Of a stretch of DNA of 64,000 bases, positions 37,751-47,869 are shown piece after piece. This DNA comes from Rhizobiaceae bacterium (GTDB taxonomy: Bacteria; Pseudomonadota; Alphaproteobacteria; Rhizobiales; Rhizobiaceae): NCBI GenBank assembly GCA_014238155.1, contig JABABQ010000063.1:124001-188000 (forward strand), given 5' to 3'. A model generated the notes under the pieces. That model was not told the DNA's origin. It ran no database searches and was given only the letters and a program-made list of their open reading frames with translations. Positions within the stretch are counted from its first letter, which is position 1; each line of letters starts with the position of its first letter. The translations under genes were made by a program, and so were the position numbers.

Positions 37751-38473
37751 ATGAGCAAACCGCTTTTTGCCCGCATTCTATATAAGATCTCCGGCGAAGC
37801 GCTAATGGGTGATCAGGCCTTTGGAATTGACCCCAAAAAAGTGGCTCTCGTTGTTGATGATATTGCCGAAGCCGCTGCTCTGGGAACGTCAATCGCGTTG
37901 GTCGTTGGTGGCGGCAATATTTTTCGCGGGATTGCACTGGCTTCAAAAGGTGCTGACCGGGTGACCGGTGACCATATGGGCATGATGGCAATTGTCATGA
38001 ACGCGTTGTCACTGCGCATGGAACTGGAAGGGCGCGGCGTTAAAGTTACGGTGTTATCCGGTCTGGCTGTGCCGCAAGTTTGCGATACATTCACTCAGCG
38101 CGGCATGGTGGAAGCGCGGGACAGGGGAGATGTGCTGATTTTCGCTGGTGGCACCGGCAATCCATATTTTACATCTGACACGGCTGCGGCTCTGCGAGCG
38201 GCTGAATTTGGTGCTGATGCAATCTTCAAGGGAACTCAGGTTGATGGAATTTATTCCGCCGATCCTAAAAAAGACAAAAATGCATTGCGATATGACAAGC
38301 TTACTCACAGCGACCTGCTGGAAAGGCACCTAAAAATCATGGACGGCTCGGCTGTTGCGTTGGCCAGAGACAATGATATTGATGTGGTGGTATTTTCGAT
38401 ACACCAACCTGGTGAGCTGGCACGTGTTCTATGCGGGCGGGGCACCTATACCAGGGTAAGCAGTAACAATTGA
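37751..38473 (+). CDS. pyrH: UMP kinase
   Basis: Phosphorylates UMP to UDP for pyrimidine nucleotide supply. 240 residues of the amino-acid-kinase fold: YKISGEALMGD, VVGGGNIFRG and the ATP-site region FKGTQVDGIYSADPKKD. The ATG at 37751 (MSKPLFARI) gives the usual length; the frame opens at 37670. Its ribosome site (GAGGA) is rather distant. First gene of the pyrH-frr-uppS-cdsA run. Confidence 0.96.
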   Translation: MSKPLFARILYKISGEALMGDQAFGIDPKKVALVVDDIAEAAALGTSIALVVGGGNIFRGIALASKGADRVTGDHMGMMAIVMNALSLRMELEGRGVKVTVLSGLAVPQVCDTFTQRGMVEARDRGDVLIFAGGTGNPYFTSDTAAALRAAEFGADAIFKGTQVDGIYSADPKKDKNALRYDKLTHSDLLERHLKIMDGSAVALARDNDIDVVVFSIHQPGELARVLCGRGTYTRVSSNN

Positions 38474-38539
38474 ATCAGAAGACAGGTTCTGGGTGGCAAT
38501 TAAGCTCTCAATCTCTCAGAATCGGCAAGGGATAAGACA

Positions 38540-39100
38540 ATGGCAGATGGCATCAACCTCGGCAGTATTAAGAAACGAATGGAAAGCTCCGTAGCCGCTT
38601 TTGGCAAGGATCTTGGTGGCCTAAGAACTGGGCGGGCGTCCGCAAGCTTGCTGGAACCGGTAATGGTCGACGCCTATGGGCAAAAAATGCCAATCAATCA
38701 AGTGGCCAATGTCGGAGCCCCCGAACCGAAACTAATAACAGTGCAGATCTGGGACAAGTCCATGGTCGGGCCCGTCGACAAGGCAATCCGTGAAGCCGGA
38801 CTTGGCCTGAACCCCGTCGTCGACGGACAGAACCTGCGCATTCCTCTGCCAGACCTCAACGAGGAACGTCGTCGCGAATTGGTTAAAGTTGCCAAGGGCT
38901 ATGCCGAAGATGCAAAGGTCGCCATTCGCCACGTGCGCCGCGATGCGATGGAAACGTTGAAAAAGGCCGAAAAAGACAAAGAAATCGGCCAGGACGAGTC
39001 TCGTGGCTCAGCAGATAAGGTCCAAAAAATGACCGACGATACGGTCGCCCGGGTAGACGATGTACTGGCCAACAAAGAAGCTGAAATTATGCAGGTTTAG
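38540..39100 (+). CDS. frr: ribosome recycling factor
   Basis: Splits post-termination ribosomes together with EF-G. 186 residues, normal length, with [14 protein letters not shown] in the first helix and the hinge region followed by [25 protein letters not shown] precedes the ATG. The conserved position between pyrH and uppS confirms the call. Confidence 0.97.
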   Translation: MADGINLGSIKKRMESSVAAFGKDLGGLRTGRASASLLEPVMVDAYGQKMPINQVANVGAPEPKLITVQIWDKSMVGPVDKAIREAGLGLNPVVDGQNLRIPLPDLNEERRRELVKVAKGYAEDAKVAIRHVRRDAMETLKKAEKDKEIGQDESRGSADKVQKMTDDTVARVDDVLANKEAEIMQV

Positions 39101-39147
39101 TAGCTCTAAAAGAGTTCAACACATATAGCTGAGCCGAGGATAGATTA

Positions 39148-39921
39148 ATGTCCAATGATGTCAGATTGCCGGAGAATGAGACGCCAGGACTGGATAGTTC
39201 TGACTCATGCAGCCCTTCGCATGTGGCGATTATCATGGACGGTAACGGGCGCTGGGCGCAGGCAAGAGGACTGCCACGCAGTCGTGGGCACCGAAAAGGC
39301 GTCGAAGCCGTGCGTGCTGCTGTTCGCGCAGCCGGTGAGTTGAACATCAAAACCCTGACACTGTTTTCCTTTTCGTCGGAAAACTGGAGCCGACCGGCGG
39401 ACGAGGTCAACGATTTGATGTCATTGATAAAAATATTCATCCGGCGCGACCTGGCAGACCTGCATCGTGAAAATGTCCGTGTTTCCATCATCGGTTCACG
39501 GGATAATATTCCAGGTGACATTCTGCCACTACTTGACGAGGCCGAAAACCTGACGCGTAACAATACAGCTACCCGGTTGGTGATTGCTTTTAACTATGGT
39601 GCACGTGATGAAATCACCAGAGCGATGCGTAAACTAGCCGATCAGGTAGCAACAGGTGATCTGGCCCCCAATGACATCGATATTGAAACTATTTCCAACT
39701 CTCTTGATACTTCCGATTGGAGCGATCCGGAATTGATTATCCGCACGTCCGGTGAGCAACGCCTGTCAAACTTCCTGTTGTGGCAGGCAGCATATTCTGA
39801 GTTTATCTTCCTTGATTGCCTGTGGCCCGACTTTACCAAAGCACAGTTTGAACAGGCTTTGGACGAGTATCGCAGCCGCAGCCGTCGGTTCGGTGGGGTT
39901 GTGGCCCAGTCCAGCGCATGA
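39148..39921 (+). CDS. uppS: undecaprenyl diphosphate synthase
   Basis: cis-Prenyltransferase that makes the C55 carrier lipid for peptidoglycan and O-antigen. 257 residues. The catalytic loop [14 protein letters not shown] (with the essential Asp), the FSSENW segment and the C-terminal [17 protein letters not shown] motif are all present. An in-frame ATG upstream of the catalytic loop gives about 25 residues of N-terminal extension. Its stop overlaps the cdsA start (ATGA). Confidence 0.96.
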   Translation: MSNDVRLPENETPGLDSSDSCSPSHVAIIMDGNGRWAQARGLPRSRGHRKGVEAVRAAVRAAGELNIKTLTLFSFSSENWSRPADEVNDLMSLIKIFIRRDLADLHRENVRVSIIGSRDNIPGDILPLLDEAENLTRNNTATRLVIAFNYGARDEITRAMRKLADQVATGDLAPNDIDIETISNSLDTSDWSDPELIIRTSGEQRLSNFLLWQAAYSEFIFLDCLWPDFTKAQFEQALDEYRSRSRRFGGVVAQSSA

Positions 39922-40733
39922 ACTCCAATTCCATCAAAAGTGGCATGCTGTCTTCAGAACTCGGAAAACGGGTGATTTCCGCTGTTTTTATGCTGATAGT
40001 CATTCTGTGGGTAAGCTGGTTGGGCGGTTGGCCCTTTACCATCTTGTCGCTTTTGTTATCCGGGTTGCTCTACTACGAATGGCAAGCAATTGTACGCCAG
40101 ACACCGTTTGACGGCATCGAAGCCGTGCTGACGGCTGGTTTTATTGGTCTGCTGATCTGCAACCTGCTCGGCTATCTTGCCGCCGGTTTGGTGGTATTCG
40201 TGGTGCTTGGCCTGATGCTGGAACTGACCACATCGGGCACGGAGCGGTCAGACGTTCGCTGGATCGGCCTTGGCGCCCTATATTGTGCAATTCCAGCGAT
40301 AGCCTTTCCGATAATCCGAGATAATGGCGGTCTTGGACTGATATTATTTTTGTTTTTTACAGTTTGGATTACTGACTGTGCAGCCTATTTTGTTGGCCGG
40401 CAGTTCGGCGGTGCCAAACTCTTGCCTGCTGTGTCCCCCAAGAAAACCTGGTCCGGCGCCATCGGCGGTCTGGCTTTCTCCGTACTTTTTGCTGTGGTGT
40501 TGATCGCTACAAATCCGCAATTGCCTGCTTTTGCTGTGATATTCGTCGCGGCACTGCTGTCAGTCGTCTCACAGGCAGGAGATTTGTACGAATCCTGGGT
40601 CAAACGTTTGTTTGGAGTTAAGGATTCCAGCCAGTTGATACCAGGACATGGTGGGTTTCTCGATAGATTGGATGGCCTTGTGGCGGCTGCAGTTCCGGTG
40701 GCGATTATCGTCGCGTTAGCTGCCGGAGTTTAA
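39918..40733 (+). CDS. cdsA: phosphatidate cytidylyltransferase
   Basis: Makes CDP-diacylglycerol for phospholipid synthesis at the inner membrane. 271 residues with about eight hydrophobic segments. The family signature near the C-terminus is complete: [12 protein letters not shown], then [18 protein letters not shown] and [14 protein letters not shown]. The ATG overlaps the uppS stop, so translation is coupled. No dxr gene lies between it and rseP, as is often the case in Rhizobiaceae. Confidence 0.95.
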   Translation: MNSNSIKSGMLSSELGKRVISAVFMLIVILWVSWLGGWPFTILSLLLSGLLYYEWQAIVRQTPFDGIEAVLTAGFIGLLICNLLGYLAAGLVVFVVLGLMLELTTSGTERSDVRWIGLGALYCAIPAIAFPIIRDNGGLGLILFLFFTVWITDCAAYFVGRQFGGAKLLPAVSPKKTWSGAIGGLAFSVLFAVVLIATNPQLPAFAVIFVAALLSVVSQAGDLYESWVKRLFGVKDSSQLIPGHGGFLDRLDGLVAAAVPVAIIVALAAGV

Positions 40734-40864
40734 GAGCAGCAATACGTGTGGCAGAACATTTTTATGGTTTGTGCGCGAGATTGCAAAATCTGACACAAGA
40801 TTGACGAAATTTTGAATAATTAATTGTACCGCTTTATTCGGACGTGGAAACAGGGACTAATCGA

Positions 40865-42016
40865 ATGGACTTGCTGGCAGCGCCAATGGCGCTTTTGGAT
40901 TTCGGACTAACCAAACTGGTCCCGTTCGTCTTCGTATTGACCATCGTCGTGTTCTTCCATGAATTGGGACATTTTGCCGTTGCCCGTTGGAACAAGATCA
41001 AAGTCGAGGCTTTTGCGGTTGGATTTGGCCCGGAATTGTTGGGCAAGGTCGACAAGCACGGCACCCGCTGGAAGCTGTGCGCAATTCCTTTGGGTGGTTA
41101 TGTAAAATTTCTCGGTGATCAGGATGCCACAAGCCAACCCAATCACCAGGCGTTGCAAAATATGACCGCTGCTCAGCGCGAAGGTACCTTTGAAAACAAG
41201 GCTCTATGGCAACGCGCGGCGGTGGTGGCGGCAGGTCCTTTGGCCAATTTCATACTCGCCAGTGTAATCTATACCGGCTTTTTCATGTATTATGGTGAAA
41301 CCAAACTGGCCCCGGTTATCGGCTCAATACAGGAAAACTCGGCCGCAGCGGAAGCCGGATTTCAACTCGGCGACCGTGTTGTCAGCGTCCAGGGTGGCGA
41401 GATTGGCAGCTTTCAGGACATCGCCAACTACACGCTGGTCAGTTCAGACGAACCACTTCAATTTGTGATCCAACGCGACGGCAAGAAATTGGACATTACG
41501 GCGATTCCGCGCATGACCAAGCGCAAAGATCGTTTTGGCAATGAATTTCAGACCGGCCTGGTGGGTATTGGCCCTGGAAGCGATCCGAGCAATATCATTC
41601 GAAATCCTCTGGGGCCCGTTGCTGCATTTGTAAAAAGCATCGATGCAATTGGTATGATCATCAGCCGGACCTATCATTTTATTCGGGAACTGATCGGTGG
41701 CAAACAGGATGCAAGCCAGTTGAGAGGGCCATTGGGCATCGGTCAGATGACTTCTCAGGTTGCCACATTGGGTATTCTCCAATTGATTTCGCTAGCAGCA
41801 GCGCTATCGGTAAGCATCGGTCTAATGAATTTATTGCCGGTTCCCATGCTGGATGGGGGGCACCTGTTGTTTTATGCGATTGAGGCCATACGGGGGCGCG
41901 CACTCGACCCGAAGACACAGGGAATCGCATTTAGAATCGGATTGACGTGTGTTTTGATGTTGATGTTATTCGCGACATCCAACGATATCCTGCGATTGTT
42001 CGGCGGAAGTGGCTGA
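40865..42016 (+). CDS. rseP: site-2 membrane metalloprotease RseP/MmpA
   Basis: Intramembrane zinc protease. 383 residues. The zinc site HELGH is at residues 32-36 and the second metal motif is LLPVPMLDGGHLL near the C-terminus. A single PDZ domain lies between (PVIGSIQENSAAAEAGFQLGDRV). The ATG at 40865 follows AGGGA; a GTG at 40844 is also in frame. The 131-base spacer upstream contains TTGACG at 40801 with a poor -10 and may hold a promoter for rseP-bamA. Targets in alphaproteobacteria include membrane anchors of regulators and signal peptide remnants. Confidence 0.94.
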   Translation: MDLLAAPMALLDFGLTKLVPFVFVLTIVVFFHELGHFAVARWNKIKVEAFAVGFGPELLGKVDKHGTRWKLCAIPLGGYVKFLGDQDATSQPNHQALQNMTAAQREGTFENKALWQRAAVVAAGPLANFILASVIYTGFFMYYGETKLAPVIGSIQENSAAAEAGFQLGDRVVSVQGGEIGSFQDIANYTLVSSDEPLQFVIQRDGKKLDITAIPRMTKRKDRFGNEFQTGLVGIGPGSDPSNIIRNPLGPVAAFVKSIDAIGMIISRTYHFIRELIGGKQDASQLRGPLGIGQMTSQVATLGILQLISLAAALSVSIGLMNLLPVPMLDGGHLLFYAIEAIRGRALDPKTQGIAFRIGLTCVLMLMLFATSNDILRLFGGSG

Positions 42017-42251
42017 TAAATTAACCAAAAATTTACCAATACCCCACTTGGTGTGGCCTTTTCGTCGCTCTGCAAAGAAATTGGCAAGGAGACGCGGCAA
42101 GAGTGGTTGCAACCGTAAAAAAAGACTGTACAAACTCTTAACAAGTGTCTGTAACTGCCGAATTTCCGCCGTGGTTCAGGCTTATAAGATTTAACCCCAA
42201 CTCACGCATATTCGTGAGCAGCAATTTTTAGTTCGAAGGCAAGACAGCTTC

Positions 42252-44567
42252 ATGAAACCTTTCATCCAGCTTTGCGCGTCGTTTATGCGTATTTTGGCGG
42301 TCCTCACATTCGTCGCAAGTGCTCCGGCACTGGTAGCCTCATCACCTTTGACGAGCGGTGCCCACGCAGCGGTCGTTGGTTCAATTAGTGTGCGCGGCAA
42401 CCAGCGTGTTGATTCAGCCACTATCCGTTCTTACGTCACGATCAAGCCGGGTCGTAATTACAGCACCTTTGACACCGATGAATCTCTGCAAAATCTCTTT
42501 GCGACTGGATTGTTTGCAGACGTACGTATTACACGCAGCGGCAATGTGCTGATTGTGCAGGTGGAAGAAAGTCCAACGATCAACCTGGTGCTGTTTGAAG
42601 GCAATGACAAAGTTCGCGACGAACAGTTGCAGGGAATTGTGCAATCGCAAAGCCTCGGTATTTTCAGTCAGGCCAAAGTGGACAGCGATCTTGAACGAAT
42701 CAAGGAAACTGTCCGTCGATCGGGCAGGGCGTCTGCGCAGGTAACCGCGCGCATTGATCAGCTCGAAAATAATCGCGTAAACGTGGTTTATCAAATCAAC
42801 GAAGGCGATCGCACAAAAATTGCCTCGATCGATTTCATCGGCAACAATGCGTTTGGCGACAATCGCCTGATGGAAGTGATTTCGCATAACGAAAGCAACT
42901 TCCTGAGCTGGTTGAAACGTGACGACGTGTACGATCCAGACAGACTGCGCGCAGACGAGACACGCTTGCGCACGTTCTACTATAATCGCGGCTATGCCGA
43001 TTTTCAGGTGATTTCTTCGGTTGGCGATTTCAGTGCAACGGACAATTCCTACACCATCACAATCACTGTGGATGAAGGTGATTTATACCGTTTTGGATCG
43101 GTGGAAATTGACAATGCGTTGGCTGTTGTTGACGCCGAGGCCCTGCGTAGTGAATTGGAAATTGCACCCGGAGATATCTACAGCGCGAGAAATGTTGAAA
43201 AATCTTTGGTCGCCATGACCAATGCCATTGCCCGCTCTGGTTATGCTTTCTCCGAGGTAACGCCGCGTGGTGATCGCGATATCGATAACCGAACAATCAA
43301 CATTACGTTTTTTATCGACGATGGCCCGCGCGTTTATATCGAACGCATAGATGTCCTCGGCAATGACCGCACCAGAGATTACGTTATCCGTCGCGAATTC
43401 GACGTTTCTGAAGGCGATGCATATAACAAAGTTTTGGTGAATCAGGGTAAAACCCGTCTCGACCGACTGGGCTTTTTTGACGCTGTGCGTATATCAACCC
43501 GTCAGGGTTCCGCACCCGATCGGGTTGTCATTGTGGTTCAGGTCAAAGACAAGGCGACCGGCGAATTTGCCATCGGTGGTGGTTATTCCTCCAATGGTGG
43601 TGCGATAGCTGAAATCAGCATGACTGAGAAAAACTTTCTTGGCCGCGGTCAATATCTGAAAGTATCCAGCGGTCTTGGTGAGGATGCCCGCAAATACGAA
43701 CTGTCGTTCACAGAACCTTATTTCCTTGGCCATCGAATTGCCGCAGGCTTCGATGTTTCAAGAGTCATTTCAGACTCAAACAGCGATGCCGATTATTCTT
43801 CGGAAATTATCCTTGGTCGAATTCACGCAACTGCGCCACTCACAGAAAATCTGCGCTTGGGAATCAATTACACAATCGAGCACGAAGAGCTTTCCAGTAA
43901 CAGCGCAAGTATCGCAGTGCAGGACAGTGTGACCCGCAGCCCCTATCTGACATCGTCACTGGGATACAGCCTGACTTATTCCGCTCTGGATAGCTTCCGC
44001 TCCCCGCGCGAAGGTATTTACGCGAAGTTTGAACAGGATTTTGCCGGTGTCGGAGGAGATGGCGAATTTGTTCGCTCAACGGCCCGAGCCGTCGGCTACT
44101 ATCTGTTGTCAGAAGATTCCGATATCGTATTAATGGGTGCCGTTGGTGGTGGTCATATCTTTACTTTTGGTGATGATACTTTGCGCGTGACCGATCACTT
44201 CTTCCAGGGCGGTGAAACAGTTCGCGGATTTGACACACGTGGTTTTGGACCAAGGGAAGGCACCGAGGCGATTGGTGGTTTGACCTATTACAACGCGACT
44301 GCCGAGATTAAGTTCCCGCTGCCCTTACTACCGAGATCCTATGGAATCAGTGCCGCCCTATTTGCTGAAGCCGGTACATTGTACGACAGTGACTATTCTT
44401 CATCGGTTGCCGTATCTGACTCAGATAGTATTCGCGCGTCCGTTGGTGCATCGATCATCTGGGAATCACCATTTGGCCCACTTCGCGGCGACTTCTCTCA
44501 TGTGTTAATGAAGGAAGATTTCGATGAAACTCAGTTCTTCCGCTTTGGTGTTAGCAGCAGTTTCTAG
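42252..44567 (+). CDS. bamA: outer membrane protein assembly factor BamA
   Basis: Central subunit of the BAM complex that inserts beta-barrel proteins in the outer membrane. 771 residues: a signal peptide (cleaved near SGAHA/AVVG), five POTRA repeats (about 40-420) and a 16-strand barrel. The loop-6 motif VRGF is present (GGETVRGFDTRGFGP) and the last residue is Phe (GVSSSF), as expected for an outer membrane barrel. The 235 bases upstream hold no gene. A terminator follows at 44594. Confidence 0.97.
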   Translation: MKPFIQLCASFMRILAVLTFVASAPALVASSPLTSGAHAAVVGSISVRGNQRVDSATIRSYVTIKPGRNYSTFDTDESLQNLFATGLFADVRITRSGNVLIVQVEESPTINLVLFEGNDKVRDEQLQGIVQSQSLGIFSQAKVDSDLERIKETVRRSGRASAQVTARIDQLENNRVNVVYQINEGDRTKIASIDFIGNNAFGDNRLMEVISHNESNFLSWLKRDDVYDPDRLRADETRLRTFYYNRGYADFQVISSVGDFSATDNSYTITITVDEGDLYRFGSVEIDNALAVVDAEALRSELEIAPGDIYSARNVEKSLVAMTNAIARSGYAFSEVTPRGDRDIDNRTINITFFIDDGPRVYIERIDVLGNDRTRDYVIRREFDVSEGDAYNKVLVNQGKTRLDRLGFFDAVRISTRQGSAPDRVVIVVQVKDKATGEFAIGGGYSSNGGAIAEISMTEKNFLGRGQYLKVSSGLGEDARKYELSFTEPYFLGHRIAAGFDVSRVISDSNSDADYSSEIILGRIHATAPLTENLRLGINYTIEHEELSSNSASIAVQDSVTRSPYLTSSLGYSLTYSALDSFRSPREGIYAKFEQDFAGVGGDGEFVRSTARAVGYYLLSEDSDIVLMGAVGGGHIFTFGDDTLRVTDHFFQGGETVRGFDTRGFGPREGTEAIGGLTYYNATAEIKFPLPLLPRSYGISAALFAEAGTLYDSDYSSSVAVSDSDSIRASVGASIIWESPFGPLRGDFSHVLMKEDFDETQFFRFGVSSSF

Positions 44568-44593
44568 TTTTCTCACTTCGAGAAACGCCAAAG

Positions 44594-44617
44594 GCCGTCA
44601 CCCATGTGACGGCTTTT
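44594..44617 (+). terminator. terminator between bamA and lpxD
   Basis: An 8-bp stem GCCGTCAC-CCAT-GTGACGGC with TTTTG after it. It separates rseP-bamA from the lipid A genes, though some read-through is likely because lpxD begins only 20 bases further on. Confidence 0.8.
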
Positions 44618-44637
44618 GCATAAACGGGTGTTGAAAA

Positions 44638-45702
44638 TTGGCACAGGCCGTATCCTTCTTTGAATCCCTTTCCGGTATCACCGTGGGTGATATTGCCAAT
44701 GGCACCGATTGTACCCTGGAAGATCCGTCAAAAGCGGATATCGAAATCCTGTCAGTGCAGCCAATTGAATCTGCCGAAGCAGGAAGCCTGACATTTATCG
44801 ATAATCCAAAATATGCCGCCGCATTGAAGACGACGAAGGCAACTGCTGTCATCTGCGCACAACGGTACGTTGATTCGGTACCAGACAACGTTATCGCTCT
44901 GGTCAGCTCGCAGCCCTACAAATCCTTCGCCCGGGCCATGGGACTGATCTTCCCCTCCGCCATGCGGCCACAACCGATCATCGCCAGCGGTATCGCAGGC
45001 GGTGCATTTGTTGACCCTGCCGCGCTGGTCGAGGACGGGGCCTCTATTGAACACGGAGCGGTGGTGGGTCCGGGCGCCCGTATCGGTCGCAACGCACATA
45101 TCGGGCCCAATGTGGTGATTGGTTCAAACGTCCAGATCGGGCGTAACAGTACCATCTGTGCGGGAGCTACAGTCATCCACGCGGTGGTTGGTGACGACGT
45201 TATTGTTCACAGCGGGGTTCGCATTGGTAATGATGGATTTGGCTTTGCAATGGGCCCCGGTGGACATCTCAAAATACCGCAAGTTGGGCGGGTAGTCATT
45301 CAGGACAAAGTTGAAATCGGTGCAAATAGCTGCGTCGACCGCGGGTCCAACCGGGACACCATTATCGGTGAAGGTACCAAGATTGATGATCTGGTGATGA
45401 TTGGCCACAATGTGGTGATCGGTCAGCATTGCGTCATTGTTGGCCAGACGGGCATTGCAGGTAGCAGTGAGTTAGGGGATTATGTGGTGCTTGGCGGGCA
45501 AACTGCAGTCAACGGACATATCAAAATCGGATCAGGAGCGCAGATAGCCGGATTGAGCGGTGTGTCTAGCGATGTGCCTCCTGGCGTTCAACTTGGCGGC
45601 GTGCCGGCTCGCAACATCAAGCACTGGATGCGCGATATTGCGAGACTACGTCGTGAGGCTGCGCAGATGGAAAAAAAGAGAGGCAAACAGAGTAATGAGT
45701 GA
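44638..45702 (+). CDS. lpxD: UDP-3-O-acyl-glucosamine N-acyltransferase
   Basis: Third step of lipid A synthesis. 354 residues: an N-terminal uridine-binding domain and a left-handed beta-helix of hexapeptide repeats (from about residue 110). The catalytic His is H257 in MIGHNVVIG. The start is a TTG at 44638 with a weak ribosome site; no better codon is present. The stop overlaps the fabZ ATG by 8 bases (ATGAGTGA). Confidence 0.95.
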   Translation: MAQAVSFFESLSGITVGDIANGTDCTLEDPSKADIEILSVQPIESAEAGSLTFIDNPKYAAALKTTKATAVICAQRYVDSVPDNVIALVSSQPYKSFARAMGLIFPSAMRPQPIIASGIAGGAFVDPAALVEDGASIEHGAVVGPGARIGRNAHIGPNVVIGSNVQIGRNSTICAGATVIHAVVGDDVIVHSGVRIGNDGFGFAMGPGGHLKIPQVGRVVIQDKVEIGANSCVDRGSNRDTIIGEGTKIDDLVMIGHNVVIGQHCVIVGQTGIAGSSELGDYVVLGGQTAVNGHIKIGSGAQIAGLSGVSSDVPPGVQLGGVPARNIKHWMRDIARLRREAAQMEKKRGKQSNE

Positions 45703-46162
45703 CCAAAAGAACGAGCTAAAAACTCTCGACATCAAGCAGTTGATGGAATTGCTGCCCCACAGGTACCCATTTTTGCTGGTTGACAAAATCATCGAGATTG
45801 ATGGCGACCAATCGGCCCGGGGGATCAAAAATGTTACGGTAAATGAGCCTCATTTTACTGGTCATTTTCCCCATGCTCCAATCATGCCAGGCGTGCTTCT
45901 GGTTGAAGGAATGGCACAAACAGCCGGTGCAATAGTTGCCCACGAGCACTATACGGGTGAACCCAAAACGACCTATTTCATGACGATTGACAAGGCAAAA
46001 TTTCGCAAGATCGTGGTGCCCGGTGATACTGTCGAATATGTCATTTCAAAAAAGATCCAAAAGCGTAACATTTTTAAATTCAACTGCATTGCAGAAGTAG
46101 CTGGCCAGAAAGTGGCAGAAGCAGAGATCGGCGCAATGATGATGGCCAGGGACGAACAGTAA
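45695..46162 (+). CDS. fabZ: 3-hydroxyacyl-ACP dehydratase FabZ
   Basis: Dehydrates 3-hydroxyacyl-ACP in fatty acid elongation and competes with LpxA/LpxD for the same pool. 155 residues, hot-dog fold. Catalytic H57 ([14 protein letters not shown]) and E71 (LLVEGMAQ) have the normal 14-residue spacing. The frame opens far upstream, but the ATG at 45695, inside the end of lpxD, gives the standard protein ([17 protein letters not shown] near the start). Confidence 0.96.
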   Translation: MSDQKNELKTLDIKQLMELLPHRYPFLLVDKIIEIDGDQSARGIKNVTVNEPHFTGHFPHAPIMPGVLLVEGMAQTAGAIVAHEHYTGEPKTTYFMTIDKAKFRKIVVPGDTVEYVISKKIQKRNIFKFNCIAEVAGQKVAEAEIGAMMMARDEQ

Positions 46163-46163
46163 T

Positions 46164-46955
46164 TTGTCAAACAACATTCATTCATCAGCAGTCATAGAAG
46201 ATGGTTGCAAGCTTGGTGCCGACGTGGTCATCGGACCATTTTGCCATGTTGGATCGGACGTCGTTCTTGGCGACGGTGTAGAATTACTCAGCCATGTTTC
46301 AGTTCAGGGGATTACAAAGATTGGTGATCAAGGGCGGATTTTTCCGTTCGCATCGGTCGGAAATGAGCCACAGGATTTGAAATATGCCGGCGAAAGAGTC
46401 ACCCTGGAAATTGGCAACAATTGTACCATTCGGGAAGGGGTCACGATGAATCCCGGAACAGAAGGGGGTGGCCACGTGACGACAATCGGTGACAATTGCA
46501 CATTTCTGGCAAACTCCCACGTTGCTCATGATTGTCGTATTGGTAACGGGGTAATCTGTTCGAACAATGCGATGATTGCTGGGCATTGTGAAATTGGCGA
46601 CCATGTGATTTTTGGTGGCGGTTCTGCGATCCATCAGTTCAGCCGTGTCGGGCACAATGCATTTATTGGCGGTCTGGCCGGTGTGGAAGGGGATTTAATC
46701 CCCTTCGGCATGGCGATGGGCAACCGCGCTAATTTGGCCGGACTCAATTTGATCGGCATGAAACGTGCGGGAATTCCCCGCGAAAGCATTCATCAGGTCA
46801 GAGCCGCTTTCAAAGAGCTGTTTTCCGGAGACAAACCGGTCCAGGATACGGCAAAGATACTGCGCGAAACCGCAGATGATGCCCAGGTGATCGATTTGCT
46901 AGAATTTGTAACCGCGTCTGCAGATCGGCAACTTTGCACACCAGCAAGTTCCTAA
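46164..46955 (+). CDS. lpxA: UDP-N-acetylglucosamine acyltransferase
   Basis: First step of lipid A synthesis. 263 residues with hexapeptide repeats in a left-handed beta-helix and a helical C-terminus. The catalytic His is H122 in NSHVAHDCRIG, and the GNRANLAGLNLIGMKRAG segment is a clear LpxA mark. The start is a TTG one base after the fabZ stop, so translation is probably coupled. Confidence 0.96.
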   Translation: MSNNIHSSAVIEDGCKLGADVVIGPFCHVGSDVVLGDGVELLSHVSVQGITKIGDQGRIFPFASVGNEPQDLKYAGERVTLEIGNNCTIREGVTMNPGTEGGGHVTTIGDNCTFLANSHVAHDCRIGNGVICSNNAMIAGHCEIGDHVIFGGGSAIHQFSRVGHNAFIGGLAGVEGDLIPFGMAMGNRANLAGLNLIGMKRAGIPRESIHQVRAAFKELFSGDKPVQDTAKILRETADDAQVIDLLEFVTASADRQLCTPASS

Positions 46956-46990
46956 AAGTTTCGTGATTATGTGCCAACGGAGCAACCGGA

Positions 46991-47869
46991 TTGGACAACA
47001 AACAGAAAACGACCCAACTATCAGCCCCCCTGGCAATCATTGCAGGAAATGGCCGCCTACCATTGCTGATTGCAGAAAAGCTAAAAGCGCGTTCGCAACC
47101 GATATTTATCATTGGCATCCGGGGCGAAGCTGACGAGGCGATTGAGAAATTTCCGCATGAATGGTGCGGGTGGGAGCAAATTGGACATATTTTCAAGACC
47201 ATCAAACAACACAATATCTCGAATATCGTCCTGGCCGGTGGCGTTGTCGGCCGACCAGAATTAAAGCTGCACAAGCTTGATTGGGGTGCAATTCGCACGC
47301 TTCCAGGCCTGCTGGCTGCATTGATGGGCGGCGACAACCAAATACTCACTGGCGTGATATCGGAAATCGAAAAACGCGGCTTCACCGTGTGCAATGTTGC
47401 AGAGCTTTTGCCAGACATGACCGTTCAACCCGGTGTAAATACACTCGCCAAGCCGAAATCTGCACAACAAAAGCAAATTGCCGAAGGTTATGCGGTAACC
47501 CGCGCCATGGGTCAGTTCGATATCGGTCAGGCGTGTGTGGTCGTCGGCAGCAGAGCAGTGGCTGTGGAGGGAGCAGAGGGCACTGATGCCATGTTGCGTC
47601 GGGTCAGCGAAATGCGTGAAATCGGCCGACTCCCAAAGCGCCGCGGTGGAGTCTTGATAAAGGCGGTTAAACCCGGCCAAGATGAAAGAGCAGATTTGCC
47701 GGCCATTGGTCCCGATACAATATTATCTGTTTATGAAGCGGGATTGCTCGGCATTGGTGTAGAAGCTGGAAAAACACTAATCATCGACCAGCAAGAAACT
47801 TTGCAACTGGCCAAAAGACACAGCGTGTTCATTTTTGGCTTTGATGCAACCCATTTGGACGCAACATGA
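46991..47869 (+). CDS. lpxI: UDP-2,3-diacylglucosamine pyrophosphatase LpxI
   Basis: Fourth lipid A step, done by LpxI (formerly DUF1009) in most alphaproteobacteria in place of LpxH. 292 residues; AIIAGNGRLPLLIAE at the start, VLAGGVVGRPEL, MRRVSEMR-type segment (AMLRRVSEM) and the C-terminal GIGVEAGKTLIID are typical. The TTG at 46991 follows GGAG at a good distance. The stop overlaps lpxB (ATGA). Confidence 0.95.
   Translation: MDNKQKTTQLSAPLAIIAGNGRLPLLIAEKLKARSQPIFIIGIRGEADEAIEKFPHEWCGWEQIGHIFKTIKQHNISNIVLAGGVVGRPELKLHKLDWGAIRTLPGLLAALMGGDNQILTGVISEIEKRGFTVCNVAELLPDMTVQPGVNTLAKPKSAQQKQIAEGYAVTRAMGQFDIGQACVVVGSRAVAVEGAEGTDAMLRRVSEMREIGRLPKRRGGVLIKAVKPGQDERADLPAIGPDTILSVYEAGLLGIGVEAGKTLIIDQQETLQLAKRHSVFIFGFDATHLDAT

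Noticed and set aside
40734..40864. Missing dxr between cdsA and rseP as a deletion
   Set aside because: dxr lies elsewhere in many Rhizobiales, so its absence here is not evidence of loss; the spacer shows no gene remnant.
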